Of a stretch of 64,000 bases of DNA, positions 9,056-18,499 are shown piece after piece; position 1 is the stretch's first letter, and each line of letters opens with the position of its first letter. The DNA is taken from assembly GCF_004353905.1 (NCBI RefSeq), contig NZ_SMOD01000005.1:248001-312000 (forward strand), given 5' to 3'. Source of the stretch: Paraburkholderia guartelaensis. Its GTDB lineage: Bacteria > Pseudomonadota > Gammaproteobacteria > Burkholderiales > Burkholderiaceae. The notes under the pieces are model-generated. The model saw only the letters and a program-made list of their open reading frames with translations. It had not been told where the DNA came from and ran no database searches. The position numbers and the translations under genes were made by a program.

Positions 9056-9991
9056 TCAGACCCAGTCGCGCACGGGCAGGAAGTCGCTGTAGAGGCGCGC
9101 TTCCGGCGTGCCCGGCTGCGGGTGCCAGTTGTAGCGCCAGGTCGCGCCCGGCGGCATCGACATGAGGATCGATTCCGTGCGGCCGCCGCTTTGCAGGCCG
9201 AAATGCGTGCCGCGGTCCCAGACCAGATTGAATTCGACGTAGCGACCGCGCCGGTACGCCTGGAACTCGCGCTCGGCTTCGCCGTAGGGCGTCGCACGAC
9301 GCTTTTCGATGATCGGCAGATACGCCTTCAGGAAACCGTCGCCCACGCTCCTGAGCATGGCGAACGCTTCGTCGAAGCCGCCAGTGGCGTAATCGTCGAA
9401 GAAAATGCCGCCCACGCCGCGCGCTTCGTTGCGGTGCTTCAGGAAAAAGTAGTCGTCGCACCAGCGCTTGAAGCGCGGGTACAGGTCCTCGCCATAGGGG
9501 GCGAGCGCATCGCGGCACACGCCGTGGAAGTGCTGCGCGTCTTCCTCGAAGCCGTAAAAGGGCGTGAGGTCCATGCCGCCGCCGAACCAGAACACCGGCG
9601 CCTCGCCCGCCTTGGTGGCGAGCAGCATGCGCACGTTCATGTGCACGGTCGGGCAATACGGATTGCGCGGATGCAGCACGAGCGAAACCCCCATCGCCTC
9701 GAAGCCGCGGCCGTTCAGTTCGGGGCGCGCCGCCGTTGCCGAGGGCGGCAAGGCGTCGCCCGAAACGTCGGAAAAGCCGATGCCCCCGCGCTCGAAGAAC
9801 TCGCCGCCTTCGATGATGCGCGTGCAACCGCCGCCGCGCAGCTTCTCGCCGGGCCCGCGTTGCCAGTTGTCGGTGGCGAACGGCTTGCCGTCGAAGGCGC
9901 CGAGCGTGTCGGCGATCTGCGTCTGCAGGCCGGCCAGCCAGGCGCGGACGGCGGCGCTGTCGGGGTAGGCGCTGTTAGGGGTGTCGGTCAT
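9056..9991 (-). CDS. hemF: Oxygen-dependent coproporphyrinogen-III oxidase
   Basis: 311 residues from ATG 9991 ([19 protein letters not shown]). The HemF signature regions are present: [35 protein letters not shown], and [12 protein letters not shown] with DDYFFLKHR. The cytosolic enzyme oxidatively decarboxylates coproporphyrinogen III to protoporphyrinogen IX in haem synthesis. It is followed closely by nadD. Confidence 0.96.
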   Translation of the reverse strand: MTDTPNSAYPDSAAVRAWLAGLQTQIADTLGAFDGKPFATDNWQRGPGEKLRGGGCTRIIEGGEFFERGGIGFSDVSGDALPPSATAARPELNGRGFEAMGVSLVLHPRNPYCPTVHMNVRMLLATKAGEAPVFWFGGGMDLTPFYGFEEDAQHFHGVCRDALAPYGEDLYPRFKRWCDDYFFLKHRNEARGVGGIFFDDYATGGFDEAFAMLRSVGDGFLKAYLPIIEKRRATPYGEAEREFQAYRRGRYVEFNLVWDRGTHFGLQSGGRTESILMSMPPGATWRYNWHPQPGTPEARLYSDFLPVRDWV

Positions 9992-10340
9992 CGATGAAAT
10001 GGGGACGGCAGCGCTCGGGCGCTGGAACCGGTTATTCGTCGGGTTATGCGTTGGGTTACTCGGATAGACCGCCCGGGGCGGCCTGACAGCGGCAGTGTAG
10101 CGCCGATTGGCGCGACGTCCGGCGCCAACGGTGGCCGCGCGGGCTGCGTGTCGCGCGCTCAGGGCGCTGCGTGGTTCGGCTCGCGGCGGACGTCTTTGCT
10201 GCGCGCGTGAGCGGTCAGGCGAAAAAGCCGTGAGAGCGCCGTTGCGTGGGGGCCACGGCGAGCGGCCGCGCGGCTCTCGCATGGCCGCTCGCTTCCTTTG
10301 GGGCCGCATCGAAGCGGGCGGCCCCAGGAAAGCGCTGCGC
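9992..10340. other. Intergenic region between purD and hemF
   Basis: 349 nt on the path from purD to hemF. I see the strong hairpin described at 10293-10330 and no supported small gene. A hemF promoter is expected near the hemF end but no clear hexamer pair was recognised. Confidence 0.4.
10293..10330 (-). terminator. Hairpin just downstream of purD
   Basis: Eight perfect base pairs join GGGGCCGC (10300-10307) and GCGGCCCC (10318-10325). They are extended by TTCCT/AGGAA across a 2-nt bulge. It begins about 11 nt after the purD stop in the direction of purD transcription. There is no U-run, so it may be a stability or Rho-assisted end rather than a classical terminator. Confidence 0.4.
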
Positions 10341-11615
10341 TTACTGCTTGCGCCCAGCGGCGCGATAGCCGATGTCGTTGCGATACTGCATGCCGTCGAA
10401 CGAGATGCGGTTGACGGTCTCGTACGCCACGTTCTGCGCGCTGCGCACCGAATCGGCGAGACCCACCACGCACAGCACGCGGCCGCCCGAGGTCACGAGC
10501 TTGCCGTCCACCATCTGCGTGCCCGCATGGAACGTCACCGAATCGTCGGCTTCGGCGGGGATGTCGCTGATGCGGTCGCCCTTGCGCGGCGTTTCCGGAT
10601 AGTTGTGCGCGGCGAGCACGACGCCAAGCGCCGTGCGGCGGTCCCAGTCGAGTTCGACCTGGTTGAGCGTGCCGGCAATGGCGTGTTCCACGACCTTCGA
10701 GAAGTCGCCCTTCAGGCGCGCCATGATCGGCTGCGTTTCCGGGTCGCCCATGCGGCAGTTGAATTCGAGCGTCTTCGGGTTGCCCTGCGCGTCGATCATC
10801 AGGCCGGCGTAGAGGAAGCCCGTGTAGCGGATGCCTTCCTTTTCCATGCCCGCCACGGTCGGCAGGATGATTTCGCGCATCACGCGTGCGTGCAGCTGCG
10901 GCGTGACGATGGGCGCGGGCGAGTAGGCGCCCATGCCGCCCGTGTTCGGGCCCTGGTCGCCGTCCTGCAGCCGCTTGTGGTCCTGGCTCGAGGCGAGCGC
11001 GAGCACGTGCTTGCCGTCCACCATGACGATGAAGCTCGCTTCCTCGCCCGCGAGGAATTCCTCGATCACCACGCGCGCGCCGGCGTCGCCGAGCTTGTTG
11101 TCGGCGAGCATCATGTCGATGGCCTGGTGCGCTTCTTCCAGCGACATCGCCACGACCACGCCCTTGCCGGCAGCCAGGCCGTCGGCCTTGATGACGATGG
11201 GCGCGCCGTTCTTATCGACGTAGGCGTGCGCCGCCGCGGCGTCCGAGAAGGTCTCGTAGGCCGCGGTCGGGATGTTGTGGCGCTTCATGAACGCCTTGGC
11301 GAAGTCCTTCGAGCTTTCGAGCTGCGCGGCTTCCTTCGACGGGCCGAACACCTTCAGGCCACGCTGGCGGAACACGTTGACGATGCCGGCCGCGAGCGGC
11401 GCTTCCGGGCCGACCACCGTGAGGGCGACGCCTTCGCGCTCGGCGAAATCGGCGAGCTCGTGGATATCCGTGATGTCGACGTTAGCGAGCCGCTCGTCCT
11501 GCGCGGTGCCGCCGTTACCGGGTGCGACGTAGACGAGCTGCACGCGCGGCGACTGCGCGAGCTTCCACGCCAGCGCATGTTCGCGGCCGCCAGAACCGAC
11601 GACGAGTAACTTCAT
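10341..11615 (-). CDS. purD: Phosphoribosylamine--glycine ligase (GAR synthetase)
   Basis: 424 residues, full length. The N-terminal fold begins [19 protein letters not shown]. The ATP-grasp domain includes [13 protein letters not shown] and the family signature [13 protein letters not shown]. It joins phosphoribosylamine and glycine with ATP hydrolysis in de novo purine synthesis. It lies 123 nt downstream of the yebC-type gene on the same strand. Confidence 0.96.
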   Translation of the reverse strand: MKLLVVGSGGREHALAWKLAQSPRVQLVYVAPGNGGTAQDERLANVDITDIHELADFAEREGVALTVVGPEAPLAAGIVNVFRQRGLKVFGPSKEAAQLESSKDFAKAFMKRHNIPTAAYETFSDAAAAHAYVDKNGAPIVIKADGLAAGKGVVVAMSLEEAHQAIDMMLADNKLGDAGARVVIEEFLAGEEASFIVMVDGKHVLALASSQDHKRLQDGDQGPNTGGMGAYSPAPIVTPQLHARVMREIILPTVAGMEKEGIRYTGFLYAGLMIDAQGNPKTLEFNCRMGDPETQPIMARLKGDFSKVVEHAIAGTLNQVELDWDRRTALGVVLAAHNYPETPRKGDRISDIPAEADDSVTFHAGTQMVDGKLVTSGGRVLCVVGLADSVRSAQNVAYETVNRISFDGMQYRNDIGYRAAGRKQ

Positions 11616-11738
11616 GAGAATCCCCGAAAGACCTAGACCAGAAACAGTTGCGGCCGGCGCACAGTGCGCCGGCCGTGAAAATCGCGAGCAGGAGGCGGGG
11701 CCAAGGCAGACCTCGACGCGGCCTCCCGGGCCGACGCC

Positions 11739-12467
11739 TTATTCCTCGGCGATCGACGCGTTGGTGTACACATCCTGGACGTCGTCCAGGTTTTCGAGAG
11801 CGTCGAGCAGCTTTTGCATCTTCACGGCGTCGTCGCCCGTGAACTCGACCTCGTTCTGCGGCTTCATGGTGACTTCGGCCATTTCCGCCTTGAAGCCTGC
11901 GGCTTCGAGCGCGGTCTTCACCTTCGTGAAGTCGAACGGCGGGCAGACCACTTCGATCGAGCCGTCCTCGTTCGTCACGACGTCGTCGGCGCCCGCTTCG
12001 AGCGCGGCGTTCATGAGCTCGTCTTCGGGCGTGCCCGGCGCGAACACGAACTGGCCGACGTGATCGAACATGAATGCAACCGAGCCGTCCGTGCCCATGT
12101 TGCCGCCGAACTTCGAGAATGCGTGGCGCACTTCCGCGACCGTGCGGGTGCGGTTGTCGGTCATCGTGTCCACGATGACGGCCGCGCCGCCGATGCCGTA
12201 GCCTTCGTAGCGGATTTCCTCGTAGTTCGCGCCATCGACGCCGCCCACACCGCGCTGGATGGCGCGGTTGATGTTGTCCTTGGGCATGTTGGCGTCGTAC
12301 GCCTTGTCGACGGCCAGACGCAGGCGCGGGTTCGTATCGGCATCGCCGCCGCCCATGCGCGCCGCGACCTGGATTTCCTTGATGAGCCGCGTCCAGACCT
12401 TGCCGCGCTTCGCGTCAGCAGCAGCCTTCTTGTGCTTGATGTTGGCCCATTTCGAATGACCCGCCAT
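11739..12467 (-). CDS. YebC/PmpR family DNA-binding regulator / translation factor
   Basis: 242 residues from ATG 12467 ([23 protein letters not shown]), the invariant N-terminus of the family; the longer upstream frame is not used. The three-domain YebC family includes transcriptional repressors such as PmpR and, in recent work, factors relieving ribosome stalling at proline tracts. Which applies here is not visible. A predicted promoter and palindrome lie upstream at 12635-12659. Confidence 0.92.
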   Translation of the reverse strand: MAGHSKWANIKHKKAAADAKRGKVWTRLIKEIQVAARMGGGDADTNPRLRLAVDKAYDANMPKDNINRAIQRGVGGVDGANYEEIRYEGYGIGGAAVIVDTMTDNRTRTVAEVRHAFSKFGGNMGTDGSVAFMFDHVGQFVFAPGTPEDELMNAALEAGADDVVTNEDGSIEVVCPPFDFTKVKTALEAAGFKAEMAEVTMKPQNEVEFTGDDAVKMQKLLDALENLDDVQDVYTNASIAEE

Positions 12468-12831
12468 ACCTTTCTCCGTCTCACGCGCCATGCGCGTGCA
12501 GTGTGCTGTTCTCGTTGCGATGTTCCCGGGCGCGGCCTTCGTGCTTCGCTCGCACGGCGCGCATGATTCTGCGCGCGGCTCGCCCGTAACGCCCGCGCAG
12601 CATGATGTGCCGGCAGGGCAGGACGCAGCGCCCTTTCAGGTGGACCTGAATTTTATCACGCCGGGACCGCCCGGCTTCGCCTGCCTACGTGACGAAACGC
12701 CAGACGATTGCGAGTTACGCCAGCCGCAGAGGGGGCTAAGGGGGCGGGATCGGGTGCGCTCGCGCAAGGTGGGAAGGGGACGAGGCGGCCGGTTTCCCCC
12801 AGCCGCCCCCACGGCAACTGTGGCGCAGCGT
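12468..12831. other. Intergenic region upstream of the yebC-type gene
   Basis: 364 nt between upp and the yebC-type gene, both on the minus strand. It holds the candidate promoter/operator at 12635-12659 and, near upp, a GC-rich hairpin (GGCGGC at 12784-12789 with GCCGCC at 12802-12807) without a U-run that might mark the upp transcript end. No small gene is supported. Confidence 0.4.
12635..12658 (-). promoter_or_regulatory. Extended -10 promoter with adjacent 16-bp palindrome (yebC transcript)
   Basis: Read on the minus strand, TGATAAAAT (12658-12650) is an extended -10 element. It abuts the perfect palindrome TTCAGGT-cc-ACCTGAA (12650-12635), which would cover the transcription start. No -35 hexamer is obvious. 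The arrangement suggests repression by a dimeric regulator, about 170 nt upstream of the yebC start. Confidence 0.45.
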
Positions 12832-13482
12832 TTAGTTCTTCGTGCCGAAGAGCCGGTCGCCGGCGTCACCGAGGCCCGGAATGATGTAGGCGTGCTCGTT
12901 CAGATGCGAATCGAGCGACGCGACGTAGAGCTTCACGTCCGGGTGCGCCTTCTGGAACACGTCCACGCCTTCGGGCGCGGCCACCAGCGCGAGGAACAGG
13001 ATGCGCTCGCCGGGCACGCCGCGGCGCTTGAGTACGTCGATGGCGTGCGCCGCCGAGTAGCCCGTCGCGACCATCGGGTCGCAGAGGATGAAGGTGCGGT
13101 CCTCGAGGTCGGGCAGGCGCACGAGATATTCGACCGGGCGATGGTCGTCGGCGCGATACACGCCGATATGGCCGACGCGCGCGGAGGGCACCAGCTCGAG
13201 CAGTCCGTCGGACATGCCTACGCCTGCGCGCAGCACCGGCACGATGGCGAGCTTCTTGCCCGCGATCACCGGCGCATCGATTTCGACGAGCGGTGTCTGC
13301 ACGCGGCGCGACGCGACCGGCAGCTCGCGCGTGATTTCATAGCCCATCAGCAGCGTGATCTCGCGCAGCAGCTCGCGGAACGTGCGCGTGGACGTGTCCT
13401 TGTCGCGCATATGCGTGAGCTTGTGCTGGATCAGCGGGTGATCGAGGATGAAGAGATTCGGAAAACGGCTGTCCTGTTTCAT
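12832..13482 (-). CDS. upp: Uracil phosphoribosyltransferase
   Basis: 216 residues from ATG 13482 ([22 protein letters not shown]). The PRPP-binding loop is [14 protein letters not shown] and the uracil-binding C-terminus is [17 protein letters not shown]. It makes UMP from uracil and PRPP (pyrimidine salvage). A good -10 (TATACT on the minus strand at 13649-13644) lies about 160 nt upstream, with no clear -35. Confidence 0.96.
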   Translation of the reverse strand: MKQDSRFPNLFILDHPLIQHKLTHMRDKDTSTRTFRELLREITLLMGYEITRELPVASRRVQTPLVEIDAPVIAGKKLAIVPVLRAGVGMSDGLLELVPSARVGHIGVYRADDHRPVEYLVRLPDLEDRTFILCDPMVATGYSAAHAIDVLKRRGVPGERILFLALVAAPEGVDVFQKAHPDVKLYVASLDSHLNEHAYIIPGLGDAGDRLFGTKN

Positions 13483-13854
13483 GGCGGGGCGCACGAGGCT
13501 GCAAGGGAATCGGAGAATCGGTCGTGCCGCTGCCGCGCGAGCCCGGAGCTCACGCCCGGGTTGTGCGGTTGCGGCGAGCACGGCCCGCCGCGCGCGGCAA
13601 GCGCTCGAGGCTTGCGGGGGCGCCGGGCCGCGCTACAGCCGCAAGTATACGGTAAGCACGCACGCATCGGCGCGCGTATGGCGCGATGCGACGCTGCTTC
13701 GCGAACCACTTGCGGGGCCTCGCGCCGTCGGCCTTCCACGCGCCGCGCCCGATTCTTCTAGAATCCCAAAAAGGTCGCAGGGCGGGGCGGCGCAAGGCCT
13801 GGCCGTGTCCGCCCTGTCACAGGACGGTCATCCACGCAAAAAGGACACGAAACG
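13483..13854. other. Divergent promoter region between upp and an SDR gene
   Basis: 372 nt. On the minus strand TATACT (13649-13644) is a likely upp -10. On the plus strand the dyad GATTCT-tct-AGAATC (13751-13765) contains TAGAAT (13759-13764), a possible -10 for the SDR gene. No coding sequence is supported. Confidence 0.35.
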
Positions 13855-14634
13855 ATGGACATGGGCATCGCAGGACGCAACGCGCTGGTGTGCGCGGCCA
13901 GCAAGGGACTTGGGCGCGGCTGCGCCGAGGCGCTCGCCGCCGAAGGCGTCAACGTGACGATCGTCGCGCGCACCGCGCAGACGCTGGAGGAAACCGCCGC
14001 GCATATCCGCAAGAGCACGGGCGTGGACGTCAAGGCGGTGGCCTGCGACATCACGACCGAAGCGGGCCGCGCCGCCGCGCTCGCGGCGTGTCCGTCGCCG
14101 GATATCCTGGTGAACAACGCGGGCGGGCCGCCGCCGGGCGACTTCCGCAAGTACACCCATGAGGCGTGGATCGCGGCGCTCGAAGCGAACATGCTCACGC
14201 CGATCGCGCTGATCCAGTCGACCATCGACGCCATGATCGCGCGCGGCTTCGGGCGCATCGTCAACATCACGAGCTCCTCGGTGAAGGCGCCGATCGACGT
14301 GCTCGGCCTCTCGAACGGCGCGCGCTCGGGCCTCACGGGCTTCGTCGCGGGCGTGGCCCGCCAGGTCGCGGCCACCGGCGTCACGATCAACAACCTGCTG
14401 CCGGGCGCGTTCGACACCGACCGCATCCAGGCCACCATCGTCGCGCAGGCGAAGTCGAGCCAGATTTCGGAAGAAGAAGCGCGCACGCGCCGCATGAAGG
14501 CGATTCCGGCCGGACGTTTCGGCACGCCCGACGAATTCGGCCGCGCCTGCGCGTTCCTGTGCAGCGTGCACGCGGGCTATATCACCGGGCAGAACTGGCT
14601 GATCGACGGCGGGGCTTATCCCGGCACCTACTGA
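13855..14634 (+). CDS. Divergent SDR-family protein lacking the catalytic Tyr/Lys
   Basis: 259 residues. A Rossmann fold with a modified cofactor loop (CAASKGLGRG at 13-22, instead of TGxxxGxG) and the NNAG motif (87-90). Aligned from Ser140, the catalytic Tyr position is Ser153 and the Lys position is Arg157, so the classical YxxxK is absent. This matches the known BKR-like SDR subgroup that deviates from both motifs. Ordinary 3-ketoacyl reductase activity is therefore doubtful, and the reaction is unknown. It is followed by mgsA after 113 nt on the same strand. Confidence 0.85.
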   Translation: MDMGIAGRNALVCAASKGLGRGCAEALAAEGVNVTIVARTAQTLEETAAHIRKSTGVDVKAVACDITTEAGRAAALAACPSPDILVNNAGGPPPGDFRKYTHEAWIAALEANMLTPIALIQSTIDAMIARGFGRIVNITSSSVKAPIDVLGLSNGARSGLTGFVAGVARQVAATGVTINNLLPGAFDTDRIQATIVAQAKSSQISEEEARTRRMKAIPAGRFGTPDEFGRACAFLCSVHAGYITGQNWLIDGGAYPGTY

Positions 14635-14747
14635 TATCGAGTCAGCGTTGGGCAGCCGCGGCGCCTTTGGCGCCGCATCACAATACGCATCACGACACGC
14701 ATCACGCCAATTAAGCACGCAAACCACACGTCAAGGAGACTTACGCC

Positions 14748-15137
14748 ATGCCAACCCGCGTCGCACTGATCGCGCACGACCACAAGAAGGATGACATCGT
14801 CAAGCTGGCGACCGAATACGTCGATACGCTGCGCCACTGCGAGATCATCGCGACCGGCACGACCGGCTCGCGCATCGAGGCCGCGACGGGCGTGAACGTC
14901 GAGCGCATGCTCTCGGGCCCGCACGGCGGCGACCTGCAGATCGGCGCGCGGCTCGCGGAAGGCAACGTCGACATCGTGATCTTCCTGCGCGACCCGATGA
15001 CTCCGCAGCCGCACGAACCCGATATCAACGCACTCGTGCGCGCCTGCGACGTGCACGACGTGCCGTGCGCGACGAACATCTCGACGGCGCGCATGCTGCT
15101 CGACGTGCTCACGCTGCGCCAGAAAAACGCGGCCTGA
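14748..15137 (+). CDS. mgsA: Methylglyoxal synthase
   Basis: 129 residues, slightly short of the E. coli enzyme. It contains the phosphate-binding and catalytic regions [15 protein letters not shown], [23 protein letters not shown] and [15 protein letters not shown]. It converts dihydroxyacetone phosphate to methylglyoxal and phosphate, a bypass used under phosphate limitation or sugar stress. A ribosome site AAGGAG lies just upstream (near 14733). Confidence 0.92.
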   Translation: MPTRVALIAHDHKKDDIVKLATEYVDTLRHCEIIATGTTGSRIEAATGVNVERMLSGPHGGDLQIGARLAEGNVDIVIFLRDPMTPQPHEPDINALVRACDVHDVPCATNISTARMLLDVLTLRQKNAA

Positions 15138-15226
15138 AGCGTGCGTGATGCGTGCGTGAAGTGCGCGGGTAGTGCGCGCCTCGTAGCCCGATTTCAGGAA
15201 ACCAGCCAGGACAACACCAAGGAGAC

Positions 15227-16204
15227 GTGATGACCAAGGCAATTCGATACGACAAGACCGGCGGCCCCGAAGTGATGAAGTGGGTGGATGTCGACGTGGG
15301 CGAGCCGGGCGACGGCGAGGTGCGTTTGCGCCAGGGCGCGTGCGGCCTCAATTACATCGACGTGTATTTCCGCACCGGGCTCTATCCGCAGCCGCTGCCC
15401 GCCGGGCTCGGCATGGAGGCGGCCGGCGAGGTGACGGCGGTGGGCCGCGGCGTGAGCGCGCTGAAGGTGGGCGACCGCGTGGCGTATGTCGCGCGCCCGC
15501 CGGGTGCCTACGCGCAGGAGCGCGTGCTGCGCGCCGACCAGGTGATCAAGCTGCCCGATTCGATCAGCGACGAAGCGGCCGCATCGATCATGCTGCAGGG
15601 CCTCACGGCGCAATACCTGCTGCGCCGCACGTATCGCGTGAAGGCCGGCGACACCATCCTCATCCAGGCGGCGGCGGGCGGCGTGGGCCTGCTCGTGTGC
15701 CAGTGGGCGAAGGCGCTGGGCGCGACCGTGATCGGCACCGTGGGTTCGGACGAGAAGGCCGCGATCGCGGAGGCGCACGGCTGCGATCATCCGATCGTCT
15801 ACACGCGCGAGGACTTCACGGCACGCGTGCGTGAGATCACGAGCGGTGCGGGTGTGCCCGTGGTGTACGACTCGATTGGCAAGGATACCTACACGAAATC
15901 GCTCGACTGTCTTGCGCCGCTCGGCATGTTCGTGAGCTTTGGCAATGCTTCGGGGCCGCTGCCGCCGATCGATTCGTCGGAGTTCGCCGGGCGCGGCTCG
16001 CTCTTCTTCACGCGCCCGACGCTCTTCACGTATATCGCGAAACGCGCCGACTACGAAGCGATGGCCGCCGAACTCTTCGACGTGGTGTCCTCGGGCAAGG
16101 TCAAGACGTCGATCAACCAGCGCTACGCGCTCGAGGACGTCGGGCAGGCTCATGCCGATCTCGAAGCGCGCAAGACCACGGGTTCGACGGTGCTGATCCC
16201 GTGA
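15227..16204 (+). CDS. NADPH:quinone oxidoreductase (zeta-crystallin/QorA type)
   Basis: 325 residues, MDR superfamily. An N-terminal GroES-like domain (GLNYIDVYFRTGLYP) precedes a Rossmann domain with AAAGGVGLLVCQWAKALGA. No zinc-binding cysteine cluster is seen, as in QorA. It is expected to reduce quinones with NADPH. AAGGAGACGTG precedes the ATG at 15227 and AACACCAAGG-type leader sequence fits its own ribosome site. It is followed by a strong terminator at 16300-16336. Confidence 0.88.
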   Translation: MMTKAIRYDKTGGPEVMKWVDVDVGEPGDGEVRLRQGACGLNYIDVYFRTGLYPQPLPAGLGMEAAGEVTAVGRGVSALKVGDRVAYVARPPGAYAQERVLRADQVIKLPDSISDEAAASIMLQGLTAQYLLRRTYRVKAGDTILIQAAAGGVGLLVCQWAKALGATVIGTVGSDEKAAIAEAHGCDHPIVYTREDFTARVREITSGAGVPVVYDSIGKDTYTKSLDCLAPLGMFVSFGNASGPLPPIDSSEFAGRGSLFFTRPTLFTYIAKRADYEAMAAELFDVVSSGKVKTSINQRYALEDVGQAHADLEARKTTGSTVLIP

Positions 16205-16299
16205 CATAAAAATTGATGCACTGCCGCGCCGCATGGGGCATGCCACGGCGCCGGCGCATTGATTCGACCTTTACGTTTCCTGACTCCGTCATGGAGCCC

Positions 16300-16337
16300 C
16301 AAAAGGCGCGCAACGCCAATGTTGCGCGCCTTTTTTC
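16300..16337 (+). terminator. Rho-independent terminator after the quinone oxidoreductase gene
   Basis: AAAAGGCGCGCAAC, a short loop and GTTGCGCGCC form a 10-bp GC-rich stem (16305-16314 with 16321-16330). It is followed by TTTTTT (16331-16336). It lies 96 nt after the stop codon and isolates the kdp operon. Confidence 0.92.
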
Positions 16338-16367
16338 TTTCCGCCCCGTCCCGTGCTCACGCCCGCG

Positions 16368-16415
16368 TTTACGCGTTTTTTACGCAAGCGCCAAAACCTT
16401 TGATCCGGATTTAAT
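16368..16415 (+). promoter_or_regulatory. Candidate KdpE-binding site and kdp promoter
   Basis: The heptamer TTTACGC occurs twice (16368-16374 and 16379-16385), 11 bp start to start, in a T-rich stretch, the spacing expected for tandem half-sites of an OmpR-family regulator such as KdpE. TTTAAT (16410-16415) is a plausible -10 with no recognisable -35, which fits activator dependence. Confidence 0.5.
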
Positions 16416-16468
16416 GCCTTAGCGGGTAACTTTCTGCCATCCGTCATCCGCGAATGGAGAACACGACA

Positions 16469-16591
16469 ATGGATGTGCTGTATATCGGGGGGCTGGTGGT
16501 TTTCGCCGCGCTCACATACGCGTTGATCGCGGGCTGCGAGAAGCTCATGCAGTACCGCCGCGATCAAGGTGCGAAGGGGGTGCGCCCATGA
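16469..16591 (+). CDS. Small single-span membrane protein preceding kdpF
   Basis: 40 residues (ATG 16469, TGA 16589-16591) with GGAG 9 nt upstream at 16456-16459. One hydrophobic segment runs from about residue 3 to 22 ([18 protein letters not shown]). A short [15 protein letters not shown] basic tail follows, so the C-terminus is probably cytoplasmic. Its stop overlaps the kdpF start (ATGA), so it belongs to the operon. Similar tiny proteins are found beside kdpF in other proteobacteria, to my knowledge without assigned function. A role in stabilising or regulating KdpFABC is inference. Confidence 0.8.
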   Translation: MDVLYIGGLVVFAALTYALIAGCEKLMQYRRDQGAKGVRP

Positions 16592-16680
16592 CCTGGATCT
16601 TCTGGCTATCGGGGGCGGCAACGCTGTTGCTGTTCGTTTATCTCGTCCATGCGCTCCTGCGCGCGGAGGATATCGAATGA
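16588..16680 (+). CDS. kdpF: K+-transporting ATPase subunit KdpF
   Basis: 30 residues, [20 protein letters not shown] then a short polar end with RAEDIE. It is one transmembrane helix with the typical KdpF length. It stabilises the KdpFABC complex in the inner membrane. AAGGGGG lies just upstream. The start overlaps the preceding small gene and the stop overlaps the kdpA start (both ATGA), indicating coupled translation. Confidence 0.92.
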   Translation: MTWIFWLSGAATLLLFVYLVHALLRAEDIE

Positions 16681-18482
16681 ACGCCAACAATCTGCTCCAG
16701 GCGGGGATTTTCCTCGTCGTCCTGCTCGCGCTCGCGGTGCCCGTCTCGGGCTACATGACGCGCGTGCTCGACGGACGCTCGCGCGTCGTGCGTCTCTTTG
16801 CGCCGCTCGAAAACTTCCTCTATCGCATCGCCGGCGTCGATCCGCAGGCCGAGATGAACTGGAAGCGCTATGCGCTCGCCACCATCTCGTTCAACGTGCT
16901 CGGCGTGGGCTTTCTTTATGTGCTGCTGCGTATTCAGGGCTGGCTGCCTGGCAACCCGCAGCAGTTTGGCGCGATGACGGTGGACGGCGCGTTCAACACG
17001 GCCGTGAGCTTCGTCACCAACACCAACTGGCAGGACTACACGCCCGAGCAAACCGTGAGCTATCTCACGCAGATGCTCGGCCTCACCGTGCAGAACTTCC
17101 TGTCGGCGGCGACGGGCATCGTGGTCGTGATCGCGCTGATCCGCGGCTTTGCACGCCACTCGGTGCAGACCATCGGCAACTTCTGGGTCGACCTCACGCG
17201 CACGACGCTCTACATCCTCGTGCCGATGTCGGCGATCATCGCTGCGCTCCTGATGAGCCAGGGCATGATCCAGAACTTCAAGGCGTATCAGGACGTGCCG
17301 GTGCTGCAAACCACGACCTACGCCGCGCCGAAGCTCGACGCCCAGGGCAACCCGGTGAAGGACGCGAAGGGCAATCCTGAAACGGTGGACACGAAGGTCA
17401 CGTCGCAGACGCTCGCCATGGGCCCGGTCGCCTCGCAGGTCGCGATCAAGATGCTCGGCACCAACGGCGGCGGCTTCTTTAACGCGAACTCGGCGCATCC
17501 GTACGAGAACCCCACGCCGGCCTCGAACGTCATCGAAATGTTGGCGATCCTGATCATCCCGGCCGCACTGTGCCTCGTCTTCGGCAATGTGGTGGGCGAC
17601 CGCAGGCAGGGCGTCGCGGTGCTCGCGGTGATGACGGTGGCGTTCGCCGTGGCCGTGGGCGGCGTGCTGTCCGCCGAGCAGACGGGCAATCCGATGTTCA
17701 CGACGCTCAACGTCGACCAGCACGCCAGCGCGCTGCAGGCCGGCGGCAACATGGAAGGCAAGGAAACGCGCTTTGGCATCGCGCAGACGGGCATCTTCGT
17801 GGTCGCGACCACGGCGGCTTCGTGCGGCGCCGTGAACGCGGCGCACGACTCGCTCACGCCGCTTGGCGGTCTCGTTCCGATGCTCTTCATCCAGCTCGGC
17901 GAGGTGATCTTCGGCGGTGTCGGTTCGGGTCTCTACGGCATGCTCGTGTTCGCACTGCTCGCGGTGTTCGTGGCGGGGCTCATGATCGGCCGCACGCCGG
18001 AATATGTCGGCAAGAAGATCGAGTCGTTCGAGATGAAGATGGTTTCGATCGTCGTGCTGCTCACGCCGCTGCTCGTGCTGGTCGGCACCTCGATCGCGGT
18101 GCTCGCCGACGCGGGCAAGGCCGGTATCGCCAATCCGGGTGCGCATGGCTTCTCCGAGATCCTGTATGCGTTCAGCTCGGCCGCCAACAACAACGGCAGC
18201 GCGTTCGCAGGCCTGACCGTGAACACGCCGTTCTATAACTGGCTGCTCGCCATTGCCATGTGGTTCGGCCGCTTCGGCACCATCATTCCGGTGCTCGCCA
18301 TCGCGGGTTCGCTCGCAAGCAAGAAGCGTATTGCGGTAACGGGCGGCACGCTGCCCACGCATGGTCCGCTCTTCGTCGTGCTGCTGCTCGGCACGGTGCT
18401 GCTGGTCGGTGCGCTCACCTATGTGCCCGCGCTCGCGCTCGGTCCCGGCGTTGAGCATCTGATCATGATGGGCGTGCATTGA
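16677..18482 (+). CDS. kdpA: K+-transporting ATPase subunit A (channel-like)
   Basis: 601 residues from ATG 16677, overlapping the kdpF stop. About ten membrane helices are expected. The selectivity-filter-type sequence [24 protein letters not shown] region (near residues 260-280) and [10 protein letters not shown] are visible. KdpA is the K+-translocating subunit, homologous to SKT channels, working with the P-type ATPase KdpB. Confidence 0.97.
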   Translation: MNANNLLQAGIFLVVLLALAVPVSGYMTRVLDGRSRVVRLFAPLENFLYRIAGVDPQAEMNWKRYALATISFNVLGVGFLYVLLRIQGWLPGNPQQFGAMTVDGAFNTAVSFVTNTNWQDYTPEQTVSYLTQMLGLTVQNFLSAATGIVVVIALIRGFARHSVQTIGNFWVDLTRTTLYILVPMSAIIAALLMSQGMIQNFKAYQDVPVLQTTTYAAPKLDAQGNPVKDAKGNPETVDTKVTSQTLAMGPVASQVAIKMLGTNGGGFFNANSAHPYENPTPASNVIEMLAILIIPAALCLVFGNVVGDRRQGVAVLAVMTVAFAVAVGGVLSAEQTGNPMFTTLNVDQHASALQAGGNMEGKETRFGIAQTGIFVVATTAASCGAVNAAHDSLTPLGGLVPMLFIQLGEVIFGGVGSGLYGMLVFALLAVFVAGLMIGRTPEYVGKKIESFEMKMVSIVVLLTPLLVLVGTSIAVLADAGKAGIANPGAHGFSEILYAFSSAANNNGSAFAGLTVNTPFYNWLLAIAMWFGRFGTIIPVLAIAGSLASKKRIAVTGGTLPTHGPLFVVLLLGTVLLVGALTYVPALALGPGVEHLIMMGVH

Positions 18483-18499
18483 ACGGGGGCCTTCGCAAC

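Noticed and set aside
12490..13761. A 423-codon plus-strand frame antisense to upp
   Set aside because: The minus strand has a complete upp gene; the plus frame is a compositional artefact.
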